Source of the DNA: Bifidobacterium sp. ESL0704
Lineage (GTDB): Bacteria; Actinomycetota; Actinomycetes; Actinomycetales; Bifidobacteriaceae
Assembly: GCF_029392075.1 (NCBI RefSeq)
Contig: NZ_CP113929.1
Span: forward strand, 992,001 to 1,056,000
DNA length: 64,000 bases
Reading direction: 5' to 3'
Position numbers and translations under genes: made by a program. The notes beneath the pieces are model-generated. The model searched no databases. It was given only the letters and a program-made list of their open reading frames with translations, and had not been told where the DNA came from. This document shows, piece after piece, positions 1 to 9,644 of the stretch. Positions within the stretch are counted from its first letter, which is position 1. The number at the start of each line of letters is the position of its first letter.

Positions 1-360
1 GCTGTCGACCAGATCGAGTCTTCGCCGCAATTCGGCAACCAGCAGCTGGTCGATTTCGCCAAGTCGCAGAACATCGCCGTCGAAGCCTACAGCCCGCTCG
101 GAGGCACCGGCGGTTCGTTGCTCTCTTCGCCACGGCTTGCGCAGATCGGCGAGAAATACGGCAAATCGCCGGCCCAGGTCGTCATTCGCTGGCACTTGCA
201 GCGCGGCGTCATCGTCATTCCGAAATCCACGCACGACGAGCGCATCAGACAGAACATCGATGTGTTCGATTTCGAGTTGAGCGACGAGGACATGAAGCAG
301 ATAGCGGGCCTGTCCACCGGCGTGCGAACCGGCAGCGACCCGGACAATTTCGACTTCTGA
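1..360 (+). CDS. Aldo/keto reductase, C-terminal part (5' end outside window)
   Basis: The frame is open from base 1 and stops at 358-360, giving 119 residues of the C-terminal half of a NADPH-dependent aldo/keto reductase. Visible family motifs are EAYSPLG near residue 31, the cofactor-binding IPKS followed by an R-x-x-N segment near residues 72-84, and the helix rich in acidic residues (LSDEDMKQI) that ends the TIM barrel. The substrate cannot be inferred. It is followed by a tandem-repeat region rather than a close operon partner. The catalytic Asp/Tyr/Lys/His residues lie upstream of the window. Confidence 0.9.
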   Translation, partial: AVDQIESSPQFGNQQLVDFAKSQNIAVEAYSPLGGTGGSLLSSPRLAQIGEKYGKSPAQVVIRWHLQRGVIVIPKSTHDERIRQNIDVFDFELSDEDMKQIAGLSTGVRTGSDPDNFDF

Positions 361-395
361 GGTTTGCCCTTAACCCATATGCCATCGGTTTGGTA

Positions 396-625
396 ACTGT
401 CATTGTTCTGGGAATAATCTCGAATCAGTGACGTTACCGTGCTCTTACTGTCATGAATCTGGGAATAATCTCGAATCAGTGACGTTACCGTGCTCTTACT
501 GTCATGAATCTGGGAATAATCTCGAATCAGTGACGTTACCGTGCTCTTACTGTCATGAATCTGGGAATAATCTCGAATCAGTGACGTTACCGTGCTCTTA
601 CTGTCATGAATCTGGGAATAATCTC
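396..625. repeat. 51-bp tandem repeat, about 4.5 units
   Basis: Units begin at 428, 479, 530 and 581 and are essentially identical; the last stops at 625. A partial, more divergent unit lies at 396-427. There are no unique spacers, so this is a direct tandem repeat (minisatellite-like) and not a CRISPR array. It fills most of the 416-base gap between the aldo/keto reductase and the alarmone synthetase. The unit length is a multiple of three, so it creates an open frame of 17-residue repeats that I do not regard as a gene. Confidence 0.95.
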
Positions 626-637
626 AGATTCATGACA
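602..637. repeat. 13-bp perfect inverted repeat closing the tandem array
   Basis: TGTCATGAATCTG at 602-614 and CAGATTCATGACA at 625-637 are perfect reverse complements separated by 10 bases. The left arm belongs to the last tandem unit, and the right arm appears only once, at the array edge. The structure could act as a hairpin in either transcript, but there is no T-run after it. Confidence 0.85.
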
Positions 638-776
638 CGGAGCGTTTCTTAGTGTCATTGTTTACGCAATAGTCTGCAACTGCTGACGCAAAGACTGGGT
701 ATGTGCCATCTCGCTACAACCGAAACCGGCTGAATCGATACCGGATGGCCGTTTGCTTGCCCTGGCGGTTACCGTT

Positions 777-1541
777 CTACTTGTTGGGATTGAACGTCTG
801 CGAGGTCGGGGCCTCTTCCTGCTGCGGAGCGCCGTTGATGTCACGGTGGATGTTCTGCATCTGCGTCTCGATGTTCTGCAGGCTGCGCGCGCAGTCGAGC
901 AGCGTCTGGGAATGCTCGCTCAGCTTCGCGTCGGGCAGGTCGGACTTGTAGCGCAGCGCGTGTTCCAGGCTCGCCCAATAATCCATGGCGATGGTGCGGA
1001 ACTGCACCTCGACCGGCGTGTAATGCTCGCCGTTGGAAAGGAACACCGGCACCGCGTAGATGACGTGCAGGCTGCGGTACCCGTTCTGCTTCGGGTTCTT
1101 GATGTAATCCTTGACGCGCAACACCTGAATGTCGGATTGGCTGGAAAGGTAGTTGGCCACCGAATAGACGTCATCGCGGTAGTTGCAGATCACGCGGATG
1201 CCGGCCACGTCGAAGAGGTTGTCGCGAATCGACTTCGTGCACATCGGCAGCTCGCGGCGCTTGAGCTTGCCGAGAATCGAGTTGACGGACTTCAGCCTGC
1301 GCTCCATATGGTGGATGGGGTCATGGGCGAAATGGACATGGAACTCGCTGTCAAGCACCTCGAGCTTGGTGCTGATCTCGTACATCGCGCCTTCGTAGAC
1401 CTGCATCATATCGATGAATTCGGTGATTTCATTTGCCGGAAACAGCTGTGAACCCGCGGTGTCTGTACCGTTTTGGGCTACCTTTTCGAGCCGGGCCTGA
1501 ATCTCGGTGGTGTTGATACGTTCGTGTCGATCTAATATCAC
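777..1541 (-). CDS. relQ: Small alarmone synthetase, RelQ-like GTP pyrophosphokinase
   Basis: A 254-residue protein with one RelA/SpoT synthetase domain and no HD hydrolase, TGS or ACT domains, which is the layout of small alarmone synthetases. Those enzymes transfer pyrophosphate from ATP to GDP or GTP in the cytoplasm. The conserved segment RVKDYIKNPKQNGYRSLH (about residues 142-159) and the following EVQFRT are visible. The start is a GTG at 1539-1541. A TAAGAT hexamer lies eight bases upstream with no good Shine-Dalgarno sequence, so the message may be leaderless. The C-terminal 20 residues are low complexity. A long Rel enzyme at 48143-50467 gives this genome two alarmone sources. The gene symbol is by similarity only. 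Confidence 0.88.
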   Translation of the reverse strand: MILDRHERINTTEIQARLEKVAQNGTDTAGSQLFPANEITEFIDMMQVYEGAMYEISTKLEVLDSEFHVHFAHDPIHHMERRLKSVNSILGKLKRRELPMCTKSIRDNLFDVAGIRVICNYRDDVYSVANYLSSQSDIQVLRVKDYIKNPKQNGYRSLHVIYAVPVFLSNGEHYTPVEVQFRTIAMDYWASLEHALRYKSDLPDAKLSEHSQTLLDCARSLQNIETQMQNIHRDINGAPQQEEAPTSQTFNPNK

Positions 1542-1676
1542 GCTTTCTCATCTTACCGAGAGCCGTCTATCTAAGCTGGATATTAGCTGATGGTCCTATG
1601 CAAAAATCGTAGGTGAGACCGGTCGATAGAATCACCAATATCGGGTTCGTCCGCGGTTGAAAGGAAAGATGAAGAC

Positions 1677-2681
1677 ATGGAAACGAAGAGCAACGTGACC
1701 CGTGTCGTCTCCGTTATCGGTCCTACCGCTTCGGGCAAGACCGGTTTGGGCATTGCCTTGGCACAACGGTTTGCACAAACCGGCCAGCGTGCGGAAATCG
1801 TCAATGCGGACGCCTATCAGATGTACCGACTGATGGATATCGGCACCGCCAAGGCGACTGCGCAGGAACAGGCCGCCGTCGCCCATCATCTGCTCGACAT
1901 CATTGACCCCGGCGAGACGATGACGGTGGCCAGGTTCCAGAAACTGGCTCGTAACCAAATCGCCGAGCTGCAAGGCAGGGGAGTGCGCCCGATTCTGGTC
2001 GGTGGTTCCGGGCTGTACGCCCGCGCGGCCATCGACGACATTTCGTTTCCCGGCACCGACCCCGAGGTGAGGGCCCGGCTTGAACAACGGGAGAAGGCTG
2101 AAGGCGCCGGAACGTTGTATAACGAATTGAAACGCGAGGATCCCGAAGCCGCCGAGCGTATGGACCCACACAACGCCCGTCGTACCATTAGGGCGCTGGA
2201 GGTCATCGAGATTACGGGACGACCTTATTCCGCAAGCCTTCCGCGATACCGTTATGTCATTGGTTCCGTCCAGATCGGCCTCGATCTGCCGCGCGAGGAG
2301 CTTGACCGGCGCATCGACATCCGCACCGAACAGATGCGTGAACAGGGTTTCGTGGACGAAGTGCGTCGCATCCGTCCGCTTCTCGGCGTCACCGCTTCGC
2401 GAGCCCTGGGCTATTCCCAGATCGAGGCGTATCTGGACGGCAGGATGAGCGAGGATGAGGCGTTCGCCGACATTGCGCAGAAAACGAAACGTCTGGCCCG
2501 CAAACAGATGGGTTGGTTCGGCCGCGACCCGCGGATTCACTGGCTTGATGCACTCGACGATGACCTGGCGGGCAAGGCCTTCGATATCGTCGCCCGTGCC
2601 GATGCCGGCGAATATGACGTCGCCGATGCCCATGCCGATGAGCGCCATGTCACCCATCATCTTGGCGACATCGCGCAGTAG
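1677..2681 (+). CDS. miaA: tRNA dimethylallyltransferase
   Basis: MiaA transfers the dimethylallyl group of DMAPP to N6 of A37 in tRNAs that read codons starting with U. The 334-residue length fits the family. The P-loop GPTASGKT lies near residues 14-21, the DAYQMY segment near 44-49, and the C-terminal [10 protein letters not shown] stretch that contacts the tRNA near residues 286-295. An ATG at 1669 is in another frame; the chosen ATG at 1677 has an AAGGAA element about ten bases upstream. The gene runs convergently towards the Fic-like gene. Confidence 0.95.
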   Translation: METKSNVTRVVSVIGPTASGKTGLGIALAQRFAQTGQRAEIVNADAYQMYRLMDIGTAKATAQEQAAVAHHLLDIIDPGETMTVARFQKLARNQIAELQGRGVRPILVGGSGLYARAAIDDISFPGTDPEVRARLEQREKAEGAGTLYNELKREDPEAAERMDPHNARRTIRALEVIEITGRPYSASLPRYRYVIGSVQIGLDLPREELDRRIDIRTEQMREQGFVDEVRRIRPLLGVTASRALGYSQIEAYLDGRMSEDEAFADIAQKTKRLARKQMGWFGRDPRIHWLDALDDDLAGKAFDIVARADAGEYDVADAHADERHVTHHLGDIAQ

Positions 2682-2806
2682 GTGCGAACCTCTAAAAGCG
2701 ATTCCCGTGTAACCGGTTGCGAAACCCGCGAAAAGCATAAAATGGGCCCGAACAGGTGCTTTCCGCGAGAATTAAGCGCAAAGTGTTTGCTGTTGCCGTT
2801 CTCGGC

Positions 2807-3739
2807 TCAGTGTGCCGGGCCTTGGTCCCACCCGGAAATCAGGAAGATGCGGGTCGGATTGGCCAGTCGGATGATCGAGGTGAACATGCGCTCGAGTTCT
2901 GAGATGTCATGTTCGAACAGCGCGAGATCGGTCGCCTTGCGGTATTCGGAAAACGTGAGCGAGCCCCAGTCCAGATCCCAGCCGATGGCATGGGTGAGTT
3001 CGGAGGCGAACATGCGCAGCACCATGCCGTTGCCGTAGGCGAAGGGATGCAGGGCGTTGAGCTCGTCATAGACACCCGCCAGAGCACGGATGAAACCGGC
3101 ACGGTCAAGCCCGGAGAAATAATCCTGCTCGCCCAGCTGGGAAACGATATTGGCCGCCCCGGTCTCGATGAGTGAAGCCGGGAAATACGGGCTTTGTGGT
3201 CGGTGGTTGCGGCGGTGGTGGCAGCTGTCCTCAGAGTTTGGTCGCACTACGAAGTCCTCTGAATCCTCCCATGAGCGGGTGTCGCCATCGCCGCGCAACG
3301 TTCCCGCGTCGCGCATTGCCCCGACGAACAGGCCGCGGTGGATGGTTTTGAGCTCCTCAAGCCCGCCGTATGCCGGCCATCCATAGTCGATGAGTCGTAC
3401 GCAACGGGCGAAAATCCGGTCGTCGCGAAGCTGTGTTTCGTCGGATTTATCGGCTGAATGACGTCGGTTGTCGCCTTCATGGCCTCTGCTGTTAGCATCC
3501 GCGGAATCAACCGGTGAGCCTGCGGACAGACCTACGGTTCCGAAATCTCGGTTTTTCGATTCCTTCCGGTCCGCTCGTTGTGTTCGGCGCTCAGGAACCG
3601 TCACGAAATTCACAAGACCTATGGTGCCGCGCTGGTAGCCGTTCGCCGCCTCCACCATGGCGTCACTCGGCACGATTGCCGAAAGCTCGCAGTTTTTGTA
3701 GGAGAACGCGACGGCGCTCGCGCGTTCCGCAGGAGTCAT
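2807..3739 (-). CDS. Fic-domain protein with a non-canonical active-site motif
   Basis: About 310 residues. The C-terminal half carries a Fic fold signature: TIHRGLF near residue 130, then HPFAYGNGM where the canonical motif is HPFx(D/E)GNGR, then a GWDLDW segment as in Fic adenylyltransferases. The catalytic His and the GNG phosphate loop are present, but the acidic magnesium ligand is Tyr and the terminal Arg is Met. Fic proteins usually transfer AMP from ATP to a target hydroxyl; whether this one is active is open. Residues 55-90 are polar and low complexity. The start at 3739 is preferred over the in-frame ATG at 3745, because GGAGG is seven bases from the former and one from the latter. 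Confidence 0.8.
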   Translation of the reverse strand: MTPAERASAVAFSYKNCELSAIVPSDAMVEAANGYQRGTIGLVNFVTVPERRTQRADRKESKNRDFGTVGLSAGSPVDSADANSRGHEGDNRRHSADKSDETQLRDDRIFARCVRLIDYGWPAYGGLEELKTIHRGLFVGAMRDAGTLRGDGDTRSWEDSEDFVVRPNSEDSCHHRRNHRPQSPYFPASLIETGAANIVSQLGEQDYFSGLDRAGFIRALAGVYDELNALHPFAYGNGMVLRMFASELTHAIGWDLDWGSLTFSEYRKATDLALFEHDISELERMFTSIIRLANPTRIFLISGWDQGPAH

Positions 3740-3935
3740 GACCATGCCTCCATCCTAAGGCCATGGGCCTCTATCCGGTATCTGTGCGCTTGTGACGCCA
3801 TCGGTGCGGAGCGGCAGGTGCAGGAAGCCTTTCTTCAAGTAGTACGGACACGCTCGAAAATATCGGGAACCCGCCGGCATTTGAAAGGGTTGGGCAGGTT
3901 GGCGGTCCAACGCGCCCTAGGGGACGGGCTTGAAG

Positions 3936-3941
3936 TAGAAT
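3936..3941 (+). promoter_or_regulatory. Candidate -10 element of a leaderless ftsK transcript
   Basis: TAGAAT lies ten bases before the ftsK ATG and no ribosome binding site separates them, so transcription could begin at or next to the start codon. No clear -35 box is seen at 16-18 bases upstream. Confidence 0.4.
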
Positions 3942-3951
3942 CGCTGTTGTT

Positions 3952-6840
3952 ATGGCACGTAAGACACAGACGAATGGCAAAAGCGCAAAGACCCGTCGCA
4001 GTAAGGCGAACGGGTCTTCTTCGGATAAGAATATAGAGGCGACGAAGGTCATGCCTCCTGCTGACGCATCGTTCTTGGTGCGCCATTCGACTTTGTGCCG
4101 TATCGCCGGGTTCTTCGCTTTGGTGATCCTCGCCATCATGTTCTGCGCCTCGGAATGGTTCCACGTCAACGGGTTCCTGGGCCATTGGCTGCATATGGTC
4201 GCCGCGGGCCTGTTCGGGGTAATGAGCGTGCTGCTTCCCGTGTTTCTGCTGGTCGTGGCCTATCAGGTGCTGCTGGATTCTGCCAGGCACAAGCGCAATC
4301 TGCGTCTGATTATCGGATGCGCGTTGCTGTTCTGGTCGATTTGCTCCATGATCGATGCCATCGTCGCCTCGCCGTCGCGCGATTTCAATATGGACGTGCT
4401 GCGTGGTGCCGGCGGTCTGCTTGGTTTCATCCTGGGATCGCCCCTGGCGTGGGGGCTTTCCAGCGTTTTCGCCGTGATCATCTTTGTGGTGGTGGCGGTG
4501 TTCTCGATTCTTCTTATCGTCAAGCTTGACATCACCAAGATTCCTGAGCGTGTGCATGAATGGTCGCAAAACCGCAAAAGCGGTGATGGTGATGAAGACG
4601 AAGAAACCGTGCGCAGCGCAGGTGCGGACGCGCAAGGCGGGCAGTTCCCGAACGAGGTGCGTGTGGGCGACGAAACCTTGCAGTTGGCCTCCGGTGTGCC
4701 GGCCCACGATGGCAGCGAACAGGAAAACGAAAACCAAGAGCCCCGGCAGTCCCGCAAGCGCGGTATCGGTGCGTTCCTCTCCCGTATTTTCGGTCATGAC
4801 GGCAATGATGGAGGCGATGCCGCGAAACTCGAACGTTATGCCGGTGACGAGGCCTTCGACCGTGCCGCCGACCTCAACGGCCAGAACGACGAGACACGGA
4901 TCATCGAGGGACGTCGTCAGCCGATGGTCGATCCGGTCACCGGCGAGCTGCAGGGTGTCGCCGATCAAATGGCCTCTTCCGTACCCGCCCTGGGCAATCC
5001 GGGTGGATTCGGTGGTGAAGAAACTGGCAATTCTGCCGCTTCGGCCATGGCAAGAGGGACCGAGCCGAGTGCTTTTGGCGCTCCCGCTGCCGATGCAACC
5101 GGAGCGTATGCGGGCGCTGCGAATTCGGCGGCCTCAGCCGATGGTCAGGACCCGTGGGCGGCGGTCGGCAAGGACGGCAGCGCCACCGAAGCCGTTATCC
5201 CCGAAGTCAAGGGAATCGCAGGGGGAGCGGCCAATCTGCCCGCTTCCGTCGCCAACCACAACGGTGATGATGCCGCCGCCAGACATGCGGCCGAGAACGC
5301 CGAAGACGAGGAAGACAACAGGCCCTATCATCTTCCCAACCTCGATATCCTGGTGAAGGGCAAACCGCATCTGGCCCGAACGCAGGCCAATGACAACGTC
5401 ATCAAGGCGTTGAGTGCCACCTTCCAGCAGTTCCATGTCGACGCCAAGGTCATCGGATTTCTGCGTGGGCCGTCGGTGACGCAATACGAGGTCGAGCTTG
5501 GCCCGGGCGTCAAGGTCGAGAAGGTCACCAACCTGCAGCGCAACATCGCCTACGCCGTGGCTTCCACCGACGTGCGCATCCTCTCGCCGATTCCCGGAAA
5601 GTCCGCCATCGGTATCGAGATACCGAACATCGACCGCGAGATCGTGCATCTGGGAGATGTGCTGCGCAGCGACAAGGCCATGAACGACCCGAATCCGATG
5701 CTCGCCGGCGTGGGCAAGGACGTCGAGGGACATATCGTCACTGCCGACTTGACGAAGATGCCGCACCTTCTGGTCGCCGGCGCCACCGGTTCCGGCAAAT
5801 CAAGCTTCATCAACTCCATGCTCACCTCGATCATCATGCGTGCCACCCCCGAGCAGGTGCGCCTGATCATGGTCGACCCCAAGCGCGTCGAACTTTCGGC
5901 CTACGCCGGCATCCCGCACCTGTTGACCCCGATCATCACCGACCCGAAGAAAGCCGCGCAGGCGCTGGAATGGGTGGTCAAGGAGATGGACGCCCGATAC
6001 GATGACCTGCAGTTCTTCGGCTTCCGACACATCAAGGACTTCAACAAGGCGGTGCTCGCCGGCAAAGTCCATGCCCCGCTCGGCTCCAAGCGCAAGGTGG
6101 CTCCGTACCCCTACATCCTTGTGGTCGTCGATGAGATGGCCGATCTGATGATGCTGGCCAAGAACGACGTCGAAAGCTCCATCCAGCGCATCACGCAGCT
6201 CGCGCGTGCCGCAGGCGTGCATCTCGTGCTCGCCACCCAGCGTCCGTCCGTTGACGTCATCACCGGTCTGATCAAGGCCAACATTCCCTCACGTCTGGCC
6301 TTCGCCACCTCCTCGGCCACCGATTCGCGTGTCATCCTCGACGCCACCGGCGCCGAATCGTTGATCGGGCAGGGTGACGCCCTGTTCCTGCCGATGGGCT
6401 CGGCCAAGCCGATTCGCGTGCAAGGTTCCTGGGTCGGCGAGTCCGAGATTCGAAAGGCCGTCGAGTTTGTCCGCACCCAGCGCAAGCCGCACTATCGCGA
6501 GGACATCGAAGAGATGGCCAAGAAGGCCGAAGAAAACGAGATGCATCCCGATGAGGAGATCGGTGACGATATGGATACGTTGCTCGAGGCGGCGAAGCTG
6601 GTGGTCACCACGCAGTTCGGCTCCACCTCGATGCTCCAGCGCAAGCTGCGTATCGGTTTTGCCAAGGCAGGCCGCATGATGGATCTGCTTGAATCGCGTG
6701 GTGTCGTCGGTCCTTCGGAAGGGTCGAAGGCCCGCGAGGTTCTGGTCCAACCGCAGGACCTGACCCAGGTCCTCGACTTCATCCAAGGCAAGACCGGAGC
6801 CATAGCCCCGTCGTCTTCATCCGGCACCGACGAACAATAG
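3952..6840 (+). CDS. ftsK: DNA translocase FtsK/SpoIIIE
   Basis: A 962-residue septal DNA pump that clears chromosome DNA through the division plane. The N-terminus has about four membrane segments (residues 45-200), followed by an acidic, alanine- and glycine-rich linker of about 270 residues. The motor has a Walker A motif GATGSGKS near residues 609-616 and a Walker B run [12 protein letters not shown] near 720-731. The C-terminal gamma winged helix, which reads the orienting DNA motifs, contains [19 protein letters not shown]. No Shine-Dalgarno sequence precedes the ATG; a TAGAAT hexamer at 3936-3941 suggests a leaderless message. Confidence 0.96.
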   Translation: MARKTQTNGKSAKTRRSKANGSSSDKNIEATKVMPPADASFLVRHSTLCRIAGFFALVILAIMFCASEWFHVNGFLGHWLHMVAAGLFGVMSVLLPVFLLVVAYQVLLDSARHKRNLRLIIGCALLFWSICSMIDAIVASPSRDFNMDVLRGAGGLLGFILGSPLAWGLSSVFAVIIFVVVAVFSILLIVKLDITKIPERVHEWSQNRKSGDGDEDEETVRSAGADAQGGQFPNEVRVGDETLQLASGVPAHDGSEQENENQEPRQSRKRGIGAFLSRIFGHDGNDGGDAAKLERYAGDEAFDRAADLNGQNDETRIIEGRRQPMVDPVTGELQGVADQMASSVPALGNPGGFGGEETGNSAASAMARGTEPSAFGAPAADATGAYAGAANSAASADGQDPWAAVGKDGSATEAVIPEVKGIAGGAANLPASVANHNGDDAAARHAAENAEDEEDNRPYHLPNLDILVKGKPHLARTQANDNVIKALSATFQQFHVDAKVIGFLRGPSVTQYEVELGPGVKVEKVTNLQRNIAYAVASTDVRILSPIPGKSAIGIEIPNIDREIVHLGDVLRSDKAMNDPNPMLAGVGKDVEGHIVTADLTKMPHLLVAGATGSGKSSFINSMLTSIIMRATPEQVRLIMVDPKRVELSAYAGIPHLLTPIITDPKKAAQALEWVVKEMDARYDDLQFFGFRHIKDFNKAVLAGKVHAPLGSKRKVAPYPYILVVVDEMADLMMLAKNDVESSIQRITQLARAAGVHLVLATQRPSVDVITGLIKANIPSRLAFATSSATDSRVILDATGAESLIGQGDALFLPMGSAKPIRVQGSWVGESEIRKAVEFVRTQRKPHYREDIEEMAKKAEENEMHPDEEIGDDMDTLLEAAKLVVTTQFGSTSMLQRKLRIGFAKAGRMMDLLESRGVVGPSEGSKAREVLVQPQDLTQVLDFIQGKTGAIAPSSSSGTDEQ

Positions 6841-7032
6841 TGCGTCGCGTCCCTTGAGGCACCCTGATCAATCCTCTTCGTTTTTGGTTAAGCGATGGTC
6901 TCGATATGATTGAGGGTACATGCGCTATTGTGACGAAACAATGATGATGACACTCGCTTTGCAGAATATAACGTCCATATAATCTTCCGTCTTCATTGCG
7001 CCAGGTATCGCCGCCGCGCTACAGTATTGGGT

Positions 7033-7722
7033 ATGCAACAACGAGATGGGAAACAATCGCTTCTGGATGGGTGGAACAGCCCGCCGAATCTGGTGACTTA
7101 CACACGCATCGTGCTGGTCCTGATATTTCTATGGGCCGACATAGCCGCCGGTGCCTGGGGGCAGCACAATCCATGGCTGCGTTTCGCGGCGGCCGTGCTC
7201 TTCGCCGTGGCCGCATCGACCGACAAGCTCGACGGCTGGATGGCCAGGACATACAACCAGGTCACTGAATTGGGCAAGCTGATGGATCCCATAGCCGACA
7301 AGCTGCTGATTTGCTCGGCGCTGGTCGTCGCTTCGGTCTTCGGCGAAGTGCCGTGGTGGGTCACGGCGCTGTTCCTCATCCGCGAGATCGGCATCACCGT
7401 CATGCGTTTCTTCGTCATCGACACCGGCGGCAAGGTCATCGCGGCGGACAAGGCCGGCAAATACAAGACCCTTACCCAGTGCGTCGGCCTGGCACTGCTC
7501 CTGACGCCGGTGTGGGCGCTCGATTCGTCAATCGGCAATCCCGGTTTGGTGGCGTTGAGGGGTGGAGGACCCACACTCGCTTATCTTTCCAAGGGGCTTC
7601 CGGCGTGGTGGTTCGCTTATTACTCCTTCGCCGATTTCATCATTGATGTCGCGCTTATACTGTGCCTGTATTCCGGATATATCTATGTCCGCAATGTGGT
7701 GAGGGCGCGAAAAACGGCGTGA
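7033..7722 (+). CDS. pgsA: CDP-diacylglycerol-glycerol-3-phosphate 3-phosphatidyltransferase
   Basis: This membrane enzyme makes phosphatidylglycerol phosphate from CDP-diacylglycerol and glycerol-3-phosphate. The CDP-alcohol phosphotransferase motif D-x2-DG-x2-AR-x8-G-x3-D-x3-D is complete at about residues 59-83 (DKLDGWMAR, then GKLMDPIAD). About five hydrophobic segments are visible in 230 residues. The start is the ATG at 7033; an in-frame TTG lies two codons earlier. It heads a run pgsA, pncC/cinA, clgR that is common in actinobacteria, but a terminator-like hairpin follows it. Confidence 0.93.
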   Translation: MQQRDGKQSLLDGWNSPPNLVTYTRIVLVLIFLWADIAAGAWGQHNPWLRFAAAVLFAVAASTDKLDGWMARTYNQVTELGKLMDPIADKLLICSALVVASVFGEVPWWVTALFLIREIGITVMRFFVIDTGGKVIAADKAGKYKTLTQCVGLALLLTPVWALDSSIGNPGLVALRGGGPTLAYLSKGLPAWWFAYYSFADFIIDVALILCLYSGYIYVRNVVRARKTA

Positions 7723-7737
7723 GAACAGATGGATTCC

Positions 7738-7789
7738 GCCCCAAACCAGTTGCTTGCCGAATGGTAGGCAGCTAAGGTTTGGGGCTATT
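7738..7789 (+). terminator. Hairpin after pgsA
   Basis: GCCCCAAACC at 7738-7747 pairs with GGTTTGGGGC at 7776-7785. An inner GCTTGCC/GGCAGC arm extends the stem, and TATTTTG follows. This is consistent with a Rho-independent terminator. Confidence 0.75.
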
Positions 7790-7857
7790 TTGTAAGTTGG
7801 GACGTAAATATTCGGCAGTTGCTCGTGAAGTTTCGAATCGCGTGATCAGGAGGTAAC

Positions 7858-8475
7858 ATGCAACAGTTTACAGAAACGAAGGATGGGGATTCCAAGGCCA
7901 TCACGGACTTCACCGGCATGACCATGAGCGGTGCGGTGTCTGAAATCCAGACACGGTGTGACGTGTTGGCCGCGCGAATGCTCGCAGGCGCCAAAGCGCA
8001 CGGACTCAAGATCGCGGCGGCCGAATCCCTGACCGGCGGGCTGCTGGCGGATGCCTTCATACGCATCCCGGGAGCCTCCGAGGTCTTCCTCGGCTCCGCG
8101 GTGACCTACGATATCAAGGCCAAGGCAAGCGTGCTTGGAGTGGATGCCGACCTGCTACAACGTGAAGGCGCCGTCCATCCCGAGGTGGCCAGACAGATGG
8201 CATTGCGTACGTCCCGGCTCTATCGCCAGCCCCAGTATGGTGACAGGGTCCTTGGTCTGGCGACCACCGGTGTGGCGGGTCCCGGCCCGGATGGCGACAA
8301 ACCCGCCGGACTCGTCTATATCGCTGTCAGTGTCCCTGCAGGCATCGGTGCGGATACCCGCCGGACAGTGGCTGCGAGGTTGCTGCTCTCCGGCTCCAGA
8401 GAGGAAGTCCGGCACTTGACGGTACTGAATGCATTGCAGCTTGTGACGCAGCTCACAACGCTCACAGAGGAATAA
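7858..8475 (+). CDS. pncC: CinA C-terminal domain protein, nicotinamide-nucleotide amidase
   Basis: A 205-residue stand-alone CinA C-terminal domain. Family members deamidate nicotinamide mononucleotide to nicotinate mononucleotide in the pyridine nucleotide salvage cycle. The hallmark AAESLTGGLLAD lies near residues 59-70, with GSAVTYD near 81 and a TTGVAGPGPDGDKPAGLVYIA run near 138-158. The N-terminal molybdopterin-binding domain of full CinA is absent. AGGAGG sits four bases before the ATG. It lies just upstream of clgR, as in many actinobacteria. Confidence 0.9.
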   Translation: MQQFTETKDGDSKAITDFTGMTMSGAVSEIQTRCDVLAARMLAGAKAHGLKIAAAESLTGGLLADAFIRIPGASEVFLGSAVTYDIKAKASVLGVDADLLQREGAVHPEVARQMALRTSRLYRQPQYGDRVLGLATTGVAGPGPDGDKPAGLVYIAVSVPAGIGADTRRTVAARLLLSGSREEVRHLTVLNALQLVTQLTTLTEE

Positions 8476-8540
8476 ACCTCCTTCTTAACTGTTGATGAAA
8501 GTGAAAGCAAGATCAACACAAGATAAAGAGGGGTGGCGTA

Positions 8541-9053
8541 ATGGAAACGATGACTCGACCACAGGAGCAGATGTCAATGAACACGCTTGCAACAGAGACC
8601 ACGCGCCCAAGCAGTGCGCGCAACAGGGATTTGACCCCTGCGCAAAAGCGTGCAGTGGCTTTTGCGCAACAACAGGTTTTGAAGGCCCGTGCCGCCAAGA
8701 AGGCGAAGGACGAACGCCAGGCGGTGCTCAACAGGATGTGGCAGGAAGAGGATGCCGAACAGTCCAAGCCCAGAGCGGCCGCGCGTAAGCGCGACTCCGA
8801 GGGGGAGGATCGCGATATCTCGTTGCGCGAGGCCATTGGCCATGTGCTGCGGGACTTGCGTACCCGCGACCACAAGACGCTGCGTGAGGTCAGCGAAAAG
8901 GCCGGTGTTTCGCTCGGGTATCTTTCCGAGGTCGAACGCGGGCAGAAAGAGGCCAGTTCCGAATTGCTGGCGTCCATCGCCGAATCGCTCGGTCTGAGCA
9001 CCTCGCAGATGCTGCGGATGGTGGCGGATTACCTCGATTGCACAGAGGCGTGA
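8541..9053 (+). CDS. clgR: XRE-family transcriptional regulator ClgR
   Basis: A 170-residue protein with a C-terminal Cro/C1-type helix-turn-helix (about residues 90-150: [20 protein letters not shown] and the following GQKEASS). In actinobacteria ClgR activates the clp protease genes under stress and is itself degraded by Clp. Identity rests on that helix, protein size and the pgsA-cinA neighbourhood. The N-terminal 80 residues are basic and Ala/Lys-rich. Three in-frame ATGs are possible (8541, 8571, 8577); AGGAG before 8577 is also well spaced, so the start is uncertain. Confidence 0.87.
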   Translation: METMTRPQEQMSMNTLATETTRPSSARNRDLTPAQKRAVAFAQQQVLKARAAKKAKDERQAVLNRMWQEEDAEQSKPRAAARKRDSEGEDRDISLREAIGHVLRDLRTRDHKTLREVSEKAGVSLGYLSEVERGQKEASSELLASIAESLGLSTSQMLRMVADYLDCTEA

Positions 9054-9079
9054 TTCCGGTTCATAACGCCTGAATAAAG

Positions 9080-9110
9080 AGCTCATCGGCTTACGGCTGG
9101 TGGGCTTTTA
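9080..9110 (+). terminator. Terminator after clgR
   Basis: An 11-bp stem (with G-T pairs) between 9080-9090 and 9096-9106 is followed by TTTTATATT. It lies 27 bases after the clgR stop. The stretch 9111-9322 that follows shows no other feature I can support. Confidence 0.75.
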
Positions 9111-9322
9111 TATTGCTGACGGCGTCGGATTCGCGCGATGACATTGGTTTCAGGCTCTGTGCTGATGTGGCGTAGCGGCGAAGAATGTTTTTGAACGGGC
9201 TTGCGCTGATTGATTGCGGCGATGCCGTTTGATGCCAGGCCTGCGCTTCGCGGATCGGTTCGTAGGCTTCATGCATCGTTGTATGGGGATGCGTATTCGT
9301 GTGCGCTGATAGACTGGTCGGC

Positions 9323-9556
9323 GTGAAAGAACGTGAATTTTGGCAGTTGCTGGAAGAAGTGCTTGGTCGTACATACGGGCGTTCGTTGGCACGTGACCAG
9401 GTATTGACGGCGCTTGACGACATGACCGTAGTCGAGGCGCTTGCAGACGGCGTCGAGCCGCGTGTCGTGTGGAACGTGCTGTGCGACCAGCTGCAGATTC
9501 CGGATTCTGCGCGTTGGGGCAAGAATCACAACGCGCCGCCGCTTCCATCGAAATAG
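9323..9556 (+). CDS. DUF3046 family protein
   Basis: A 77-residue protein with the DUF3046 pattern: KEREFWQLLEEVLG at the start, LARDQVL near residue 25, ALADGVEPRVVWNVLCDQL near 44-62 and a short basic tail. The family is typically encoded just before recA in actinobacteria, as here; its function is unknown. The GTG at 9323 is chosen because homology starts there. A GTG at 9299 would add eight unlikely residues. Confidence 0.85.
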   Translation: MKEREFWQLLEEVLGRTYGRSLARDQVLTALDDMTVVEALADGVEPRVVWNVLCDQLQIPDSARWGKNHNAPPLPSK

Positions 9557-9591
9557 ATTTCGTCGGGTTGGCCACGTCAGGCGCGTCCGTT

Positions 9592-9605
9592 CGAACAAAT
9601 GTTCG
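9592..9605 (+). promoter_or_regulatory. LexA (SOS) box upstream of recA
   Basis: CGAACAAATGTTCG fits the Gram-positive LexA operator pattern CGAAC-N4-GTTCG exactly. It lies 181 bases before the recA ATG, which suggests recA induction by DNA damage. Confidence 0.88.
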
Positions 9606-9644
9606 TATGTTGTTCTATGATTATTTTGAAAGCAGGAACAAATA

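Noticed and set aside
396..637. Possible CRISPR array
   Set aside because: Units abut without unique spacers and no cas genes are near.
428..652. 74-codon ORF of 17-residue repeats (TLPCSYCHESGNNLES units)
   Set aside because: It exists only because the tandem DNA repeat is 51 bp, a multiple of three. No ribosome binding site or family match.
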